Shown here: one piece after another, positions 59,431 to 64,000 of the stretch
Numbering within the stretch: the first letter of the stretch is position 1
Layout: every line of letters begins with the position of its first letter
NCBI GenBank assembly: GCA_022837595.1
Contig: JALHFX010000006.1
Span: 1-64,000 of the forward strand
DNA length: 64,000 nucleotides
Direction: 5' to 3'
Origin: Propionibacterium sp.
Lineage (GTDB): Bacteria > Actinomycetota > Actinomycetes > Propionibacteriales > Propionibacteriaceae
The notes under the pieces: model-generated
The model's database searches: none
Seen by the model: only the letters and a program-made list of their open reading frames with translations
Told to the model about the DNA's origin: nothing
Translations under genes and position numbers: made by a program

Positions 59431-60009
59431 CTAGACCGAGGCCCGGCGGCTCTGTAGGACACGGACGATCTGCACGGCACCGAGCACGACCAGCGAGATA
59501 CCCAGCAGCCACCACAGCGTGAAGGCGCCGGCGATCGGCATGATGATCAGGCTGAGCCCGGCAATGATGCTGATCACTCCGTAAAAGATATTCCAGCCGT
59601 TCTTGCCGCCGCGGCTCATCGCCACGAAGGCCATCACGCCTTCGATGAGCCACACCACACCGATCGTCACCGACAAGAAGATGGCGATCACAGCTCCGGC
59701 GAGGCGCAGGTTGGCCAGCAACACGATACCGGCGATGACGTAGATAACGCCGAGCAAGATCGGGCTCGTGCGGGCCCAGCCCTTGAGGTTCTTTGAGAAG
59801 AAGGCAGTGCTGAGGTAAACGATGCCGATGACGAGCGCGTAGATAGCAATGACGACCGCAACGATCTTCATCGCTACATCGGCCGATTTGTTCGGATAGA
59901 GAAGGATGAAGATGCCTAGCGCCACCGCCACGAGCCCGCCGGTGCCGAGGGCTGTGCGTACAGCGTCGCTGCCGCGCTTCAGGAAATCGTTCGGGCTGGA
60001 TGCGGACAT
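59431..60009 (-). CDS. HdeD-like (DUF308) membrane protein
   Basis: A 192-residue protein with six predicted helices in pairs, including GGLVAVALGIFILLYPNKSA, TIGVVWLIEGVMAFVAMSRG and GWNIFYGVISIIAGLSLII, the pattern of the HdeD/DUF308 family. HdeD is linked to acid resistance in E. coli; the role elsewhere is unclear. The ATG at 60009 has AAGGAG about nine bases upstream. Transcribed alone, divergent from oleate hydratase. Confidence 0.85.
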   Translation of the reverse strand: MSASSPNDFLKRGSDAVRTALGTGGLVAVALGIFILLYPNKSADVAMKIVAVVIAIYALVIGIVYLSTAFFSKNLKGWARTSPILLGVIYVIAGIVLLANLRLAGAVIAIFLSVTIGVVWLIEGVMAFVAMSRGGKNGWNIFYGVISIIAGLSLIIMPIAGAFTLWWLLGISLVVLGAVQIVRVLQSRRASV

Positions 60010-60270
60010 GTCAGGTGACTCCTTAAACGTGAGGGTCGCAGATCTGCACCCGGCCCGGGGAGATCTGTGTTATCCGGTAGGCTACTACGAAGGTACATCT
60101 GTCTCCACTTATCTCGCACACACGACACCGCTGTCTACACGATGCGGGCGCCATCTTGGCGCAAGATCAAGGAGATAGGTCACCACACACCTGCCCAGTA
60201 ACTAGGGACGATTCACCGACCTGCTCCCCCAGCCAGGCGTAGTCTGGAGTACGATAGATACAGCCGTCCC
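60010..60270. other. Gene-free divergent promoter region
   Basis: No coding sequence. It should contain the promoter of the HdeD-like gene and, further right, that of oleate hydratase. The right half of the whole gap is occupied by the structured element listed next. Confidence 0.5.
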
Positions 60271-60432
60271 TTAGCCTGAATCCGCCGATGGGCCGCGTCG
60301 CGAGCGGCACCTGGCGGGTGCGATGGCAAGGCGGACGAACCAAGCGCACCGGGGTGCGCTGACTGAGGACAACGCAGCCAGCGCGCACGCCAGGAGACGC
60401 GCAGCAGCGGGAAATCGGCGGATCCAGGCTTA
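60271..60432 (+). repeat. 162-bp foldable element with 19-bp terminal inverted repeats
   Basis: TTAGCCTGAATCCGCCGAT at the left end pairs with ATCGGCGGATCCAGGCTTA at the right end (60414-60432; 16 of 19 match). Between them are hairpins GCCGC-GTCGCGA-GCGGC and GCGCACC-GG-GGTGCGC. The first 47 bp closely match 31232-31278. It ends 21 bases before the oleate hydratase ribosome site, so it may be a small mobile repeat or a structured leader RNA. Confidence 0.65.
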
Positions 60433-60464
60433 GCAAGGGCCTTGACGAGTAAGGGAGTATGCGA

Positions 60465-62237
60465 ATGCGTTACACGAGCGGCAATTATGAGGCTTTCGCG
60501 CGGCCACGCAAACCCGCGGGGGTGGACGACAAGCGGGCCTGGTTTGTTGGTTCTGGTCTCGCATCCCTTGCGGGTGCGGCGTTCTTGATCCGGGATGGCC
60601 AGATGGATGGCTCGAAGATCACCATCTTCGAGGAACAGGAGATTCCTGGCGGGGCACTTGATGGTCTCGATGTGCCGGACAAGGGCTTCGTCATTCGAGG
60701 CGGGCGTGAGATGGAAAGCAACTTCGAATGCCTGTGGGATCTCTTCAGATCTATCCCGTCACTGGAGATCGAAGATGCCAGCGTGCTGGACGAGTTCTTC
60801 TGGCTCAACCGGGATGATCCGAACTACACCTTGCGCCGCACCACCAAGAACCAAGGCGAAGACGGCGGCACCGATTTCAAGTTCAAGCTGAGCCAGAAGG
60901 CTCAGCAGGAGATCTCGAACCTCTTCACCGCGCTTCCCGAAGAAATGGAAGACAAACGCATCAACGAGGTCTTCACTCGCGAGTTTCTCGATAGCAACTT
61001 CTGGCTCTATTGGCGCACGATGTTCGCCTTCGAGGAGTGGCATTCAGCACTCGAGATGAAGCTCTACCTGCACCGCTTCATCCACCAGATCAAGGGTCTG
61101 CCCGATTTCTCCACGCTGAAGTTCACGAAGTACAACCAGTACGAATCACTGGTGCTGCCATTGGTCGCCTACCTCACCGATCACGGCGTCAATTTCCGCT
61201 ATGGCACGGTCGTCACCGATGTCGACTTCATCATCGAACAGGACGAGGTCCGCAAGCAGGCCAACCGAATCCACCTCGTTGAGAAGGGCGAGGAGAAGGT
61301 GATCGATCTCACCAACGATGACCTGCTGTTCATGACGATCGGATCTCTCACCGAGAACTCTGACGAAGGCGATCACCAGACGCCCGCGAAGATCAACGAC
61401 GGACCCGCTCCGGCATGGGATCTGTGGCGCAGGATTGCCGCTAAATCACCCGATTTCGGTAAGCCCGATGTCTTTGGCGCGCATATCCCCGAGACGAAGT
61501 GGGAGTCGGCGACCGCCACCACCCTCGACCGCCGCATCCCCGAGTACATCCAGAAGATCTGCAAACGTGATCCGTTCAGTGGTCGCGTCGTCACCGGAGG
61601 CATCGTAACCGCGATGGATTCGAGCTGGTTGCTGTCGTGGACGGTCAACCGGCAGCCACACTTCAAGAAGCAGCCCGCCGATCAGATCGTCGCCTGGATC
61701 TATGGTCTGTTCCCTGAGGCCGTCGGCGACTACGTCGGCAAGCCGATGCAGGATTGCACCGGCGAGGAGATCACTCAGGAATGGCTATACCACATGGGTG
61801 TTCCTGAAGCGGATATCCCCGAGCTGGCCGCGACCGGCGCGAAGACCGTGCCCGTGATGATGCCGTATGTCACCGCATTCTTCATGCCGCGCAAGCACAG
61901 CGACCGCCCTGCTGTGGTGCCTGCCGGAGCGTCGAACTTCGCGTTCATCGGCCAGTTCGCTCAATCCGCCGAGCGCGACTGTATCTTCACCACGGAGTAC
62001 TCGGTGCGTACCCCGATGGAAGCCGTCTACACGCTGCTCGACATCGAACGCGGTGTGCCGGAGGTGTTCAACTCGACCTATGACGTGCGGGCGCTCTTCC
62101 AAGCGGTGAACAAGCTACGCGACGGCGAGGAGTTCAAGATCCCCGGGGGCCCGCTCGCGCGTCGCTTCGTCCACCACCACATCGAGAACAATGTTGTGGG
62201 GCAGTTGCTCGAGGACTACGGCCTGACCGACAAGTAG
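60465..62237 (+). CDS. Oleate hydratase (myosin-cross-reactive-antigen family)
   Basis: A 590-residue FAD enzyme that adds water to the cis-9 double bond of oleate and similar fatty acids, giving 10-hydroxy acids; it is associated with detoxification of unsaturated fatty acids. The FAD fold begins AWFVGSGLASLAGAAFLIRD; RGGREMESNFECLWDL contains the catalytic-type Glu region, and PAGASNFAFIGQFAQSAERD is typical of the family. ATG 60465 lies seven bases after GGGAG; ATG 60459 is too close. Monocistronic, preceded by the structured element at 60271-60432. Confidence 0.93.
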   Translation: MRYTSGNYEAFARPRKPAGVDDKRAWFVGSGLASLAGAAFLIRDGQMDGSKITIFEEQEIPGGALDGLDVPDKGFVIRGGREMESNFECLWDLFRSIPSLEIEDASVLDEFFWLNRDDPNYTLRRTTKNQGEDGGTDFKFKLSQKAQQEISNLFTALPEEMEDKRINEVFTREFLDSNFWLYWRTMFAFEEWHSALEMKLYLHRFIHQIKGLPDFSTLKFTKYNQYESLVLPLVAYLTDHGVNFRYGTVVTDVDFIIEQDEVRKQANRIHLVEKGEEKVIDLTNDDLLFMTIGSLTENSDEGDHQTPAKINDGPAPAWDLWRRIAAKSPDFGKPDVFGAHIPETKWESATATTLDRRIPEYIQKICKRDPFSGRVVTGGIVTAMDSSWLLSWTVNRQPHFKKQPADQIVAWIYGLFPEAVGDYVGKPMQDCTGEEITQEWLYHMGVPEADIPELAATGAKTVPVMMPYVTAFFMPRKHSDRPAVVPAGASNFAFIGQFAQSAERDCIFTTEYSVRTPMEAVYTLLDIERGVPEVFNSTYDVRALFQAVNKLRDGEEFKIPGGPLARRFVHHHIENNVVGQLLEDYGLTDK

Positions 62238-62265
62238 CGAGAAACAGCAACCCGCCAATCTGTGC

Positions 62266-62302
62266 GGTGACGAGCGCCGGGCTGAGCCCGGGGTTCGTCA
62301 CC
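62266..62302. terminator. Bidirectional terminator between oleate hydratase and prenyl synthase
   Basis: GGTGACGA / TCGTCACC-type arms with inner GGGC/GCCC pairing, between convergent genes. Confidence 0.75.
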
Positions 62303-62378
62303 ATCTGTCTTGGGTTGGCCGCGCAATCGTCGAGGCCCGACTGGGTCGACGACAGACCTCGCTATGACGCCCGACCGG

Positions 62379-63344
62379 CTAGGCAGATCGAGTGACGACC
62401 TCGTCACAGAGACGGTCAAGTGCTTCTTTCGCGGCGCCTTCGGGAAGCGGTGCCAGGTAACTGCGGGCAACCTCGGCACGACGGTTGATCTCGGCGCGAG
62501 TTTGATCAATGACCGAACTCGCCCGCAGGAGAGCCAACGCTCGGCTCAGATCAGCGTCATCGTCCAACCCAGCGGCGATCAATTCGGCGAGCTCGCGATC
62601 GGACGCAGCCGACGAGGATCCCAGCAGCAGCGTTGGCAGGGTGGGGATCCCCTCACGCAAGTCAGTGCCCGGGGTCTTGCCGGTCGTTTCGGAAACAATG
62701 TCAATCAGGTCATCAGATAGCTGGAAGACCATGCCGATCTCGAACCCGAAGCGTCCCAACGCGTCCAGGGTCTGTTCGCTGGCTCCGCCGACCATGCCGC
62801 CGAACAACGCGGAGGCGCGAATCAAGGACGCGGTCTTGCCTGCCAAGACCTTCAAATGATGCTCAATCGGGTCCTCGCCGGGCTCGGGTCCCGCGGTCTC
62901 CGCCATCTGCCCCTCGACCAGTTCTGCAAAGGTACGTGCCTGAAGATCCACGTACGCGGGGCCCAGTTTGGCCACTTCGACCGAAGCGCGGGCGAAGAGG
63001 AAATCCCCGACCAGAATGGCTGTCGAGTTGCCGTAGCGCTGGTTGGCGCTGGTCACCCCGCGGCGAAGGTCGGCCTCATCCATGACGTCGTCGTGGTAGA
63101 GGCTCGCGACATGCGTCAGTTCCATCACCAAGGCTGCGCTGATGACCGAGTCGAGTTCGAATCCCGTGCCCAGGTGAGCTGCGGTCGCCACCAGTGCGGG
63201 CCGGAATCGTTTACCGCCGGCGGCCGCTACATGCTGGGCCGCCTCGGTCACGAACGAGTACTGCGAAACCGTTGCCTCCATCAACTCGTCCTCTACGAGC
63301 CCGAGTATGTCGGCAACGGTTTGCGCGAAGTCTTCGTCAGCCAT
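62379..63344 (-). CDS. Long-chain polyprenyl diphosphate synthase
   Basis: A 321-residue trans-prenyltransferase that makes the side chain of menaquinone (hepta- to nonaprenyl diphosphate; chain length not predictable here). The first Asp-rich motif is YHDDVMDEAD (Asp85, 86, 89) and the second QLSDDLID; GGKRFRP carries the IPP-binding residues. The ATG at 63344 begins two bases after the nuoN stop, so it is co-transcribed with the NADH dehydrogenase operon, which uses the menaquinone made with this product. Confidence 0.93.
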   Translation of the reverse strand: MADEDFAQTVADILGLVEDELMEATVSQYSFVTEAAQHVAAAGGKRFRPALVATAAHLGTGFELDSVISAALVMELTHVASLYHDDVMDEADLRRGVTSANQRYGNSTAILVGDFLFARASVEVAKLGPAYVDLQARTFAELVEGQMAETAGPEPGEDPIEHHLKVLAGKTASLIRASALFGGMVGGASEQTLDALGRFGFEIGMVFQLSDDLIDIVSETTGKTPGTDLREGIPTLPTLLLGSSSAASDRELAELIAAGLDDDADLSRALALLRASSVIDQTRAEINRRAEVARSYLAPLPEGAAKEALDRLCDEVVTRSA

Positions 63345-63346
63345 TG

Positions 63347-64000
63347 TCAGCGTATAAATCCTGCCGAGTTGATAGCGATGTCAAGCAGCGGGCCGGGTAG
63401 CACACCAAGAAGAATCGTACCGATAACTCCGACCCAAATCACTATCTGGGTGCCCACACCAGGACTCACCAATGCCGTTTCACTGTTCGGCGTCTGGCCG
63501 AACATGACCCAGACGATCCGGAAGTAGAAGCCGGCGGTGATCAGACTCGCAACGACAGCGATCAACACCAGCCACGAGTATCCGCCGTTCCATGCGGCTG
63601 CGAAGACCGCGAGTTTACCCACGAAACCACCGGTCAGAGGAATGCCGGCCATGCTCAGCAGGAAGATGGTCATCAAGACACCCAGCATGGGATCACGTCG
63701 GCCCAGACCCGCCCAAGAAGCGTAGCTGGTTGCCTCGGCGCCCGAGCGCCGAACCAGAGTCACGATCGCGAAGGCTCCCATTGTGGCCAGACCGTAAGCG
63801 GCCAGATAAATCAGAATCGCCGAAACCGAACCAACCCGGTCATCCGCGAGCCCGTTGACGGTGGTGACTGCACCGATCACGCCGACCAAGATGAAACCGG
63901 CATGCGCGACTGACGAGTACGCCAACAGACGTTTGACGTCGGTCTGGACCAAGCCCACCAGCGAGCCAACCAGCATGGTCAGCACCGCAACCACCGCTAA
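63347..64000 (-). CDS. nuoN: NADH-quinone oxidoreductase subunit N, C-terminal part (5' end beyond window)
   Basis: About 217 residues of a Mrp-type antiporter subunit of complex I, continuing off the right edge. VQTDVKRLLAYSSVAHAGFI contains the conserved Lys region of the proton channel; LLSMAGIPLTGGFVGKL contains another conserved Lys. Six to seven helices are visible. NuoN is usually last in the nuo operon; here the prenyl diphosphate synthase follows directly. No anomaly in the visible part. Confidence 0.95.
   Translation of the reverse strand, partial: LAVVAVLTMLVGSLVGLVQTDVKRLLAYSSVAHAGFILVGVIGAVTTVNGLADDRVGSVSAILIYLAAYGLATMGAFAIVTLVRRSGAEATSYASWAGLGRRDPMLGVLMTIFLLSMAGIPLTGGFVGKLAVFAAAWNGGYSWLVLIAVVASLITAGFYFRIVWVMFGQTPNSETALVSPGVGTQIVIWVGVIGTILLGVLPGPLLDIAINSAGFIR

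Overview
This 64 kb window comes from a high-GC Gram-positive bacterium of the Actinomycetota. The evidence is gene order: the tRNA-Trp-secE-nusG-rplKA-rplJL-rpoBC-rpsLG-fusA-tuf block, the tRNA-Thr/tRNA-Met/rpmG/hadAB neighbourhood, KorAB, an MptB-type mannosyltransferase, and several starts that look leaderless. The gene content would suit Propionibacteriales/Propionibacteriaceae, but that rank is an inference.

Layout. Positions 1-71 hold the start of rpsJ (S10 operon), leaving the window on the left. A cassette at 0.5-9.6 kb sits between rpsJ and tuf: an FhuF-like Fe-S protein; a cobalamin riboswitch driving an ABC uptake locus with two tandem paralogous lipoproteins, a permease and a frameshifted ATPase; gltX; a CBS protein; and a secreted coiled-coil peptidoglycan hydrolase. 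From 9.8 to 31.8 kb, almost all on the minus strand, is the transcription/translation block (tuf, fusA, rpsG, rpsL, rpoC, rpoB, rplL, rplJ, rplA, rplK, nusG, secE, tRNA-Trp), then murB, hadAB, rpmG, tRNA-Met and tRNA-Thr. One aminotransferase gene in this stretch runs on the plus strand. From 32 to 46.5 kb is housekeeping and metabolism: psuG, tRNA-Tyr, yajQ, a CPBP membrane protein, a UbiB/ABC1 kinase, xthA, a broken hydroxyacyl-CoA hydrolase, a mannosyltransferase, korAB and a broken M13 peptidase. From 46.5 to 64 kb are an Ntn amide hydrolase, a ThrE exporter with an ATP-grasp enzyme, a divergent export module (MFS plus hydrolase against a channel-like/FUSC fusion plus a second FUSC protein), a HdeD-like protein, oleate hydratase, a polyprenyl diphosphate synthase and the end of nuoN.

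The most striking general feature is a set of five genes damaged by small indels: the ABC ATPase (exact 34-bp tandem duplication), tuf (start and first codons absent), rpsL (38 nt missing, which fuses it in frame to rpsG), a hydroxyacyl-CoA hydrolase and an M13 peptidase. Because rpsL and tuf are essential, assembly or sequencing error must be excluded before any biological reading.

Other unusual structure: a dispersed repeat family with core CGGTAGCCGCTG fills the intergenic gaps on both sides of rpoBC, including a 31-bp perfect inverted repeat. A 162-bp foldable element precedes oleate hydratase and has a partial relative beside rpmG. A perfect 17-bp palindrome lies between the divergent MFS and channel-FUSC genes. 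The best candidate for an undescribed system is that divergent export module at 51.9-59.3 kb.
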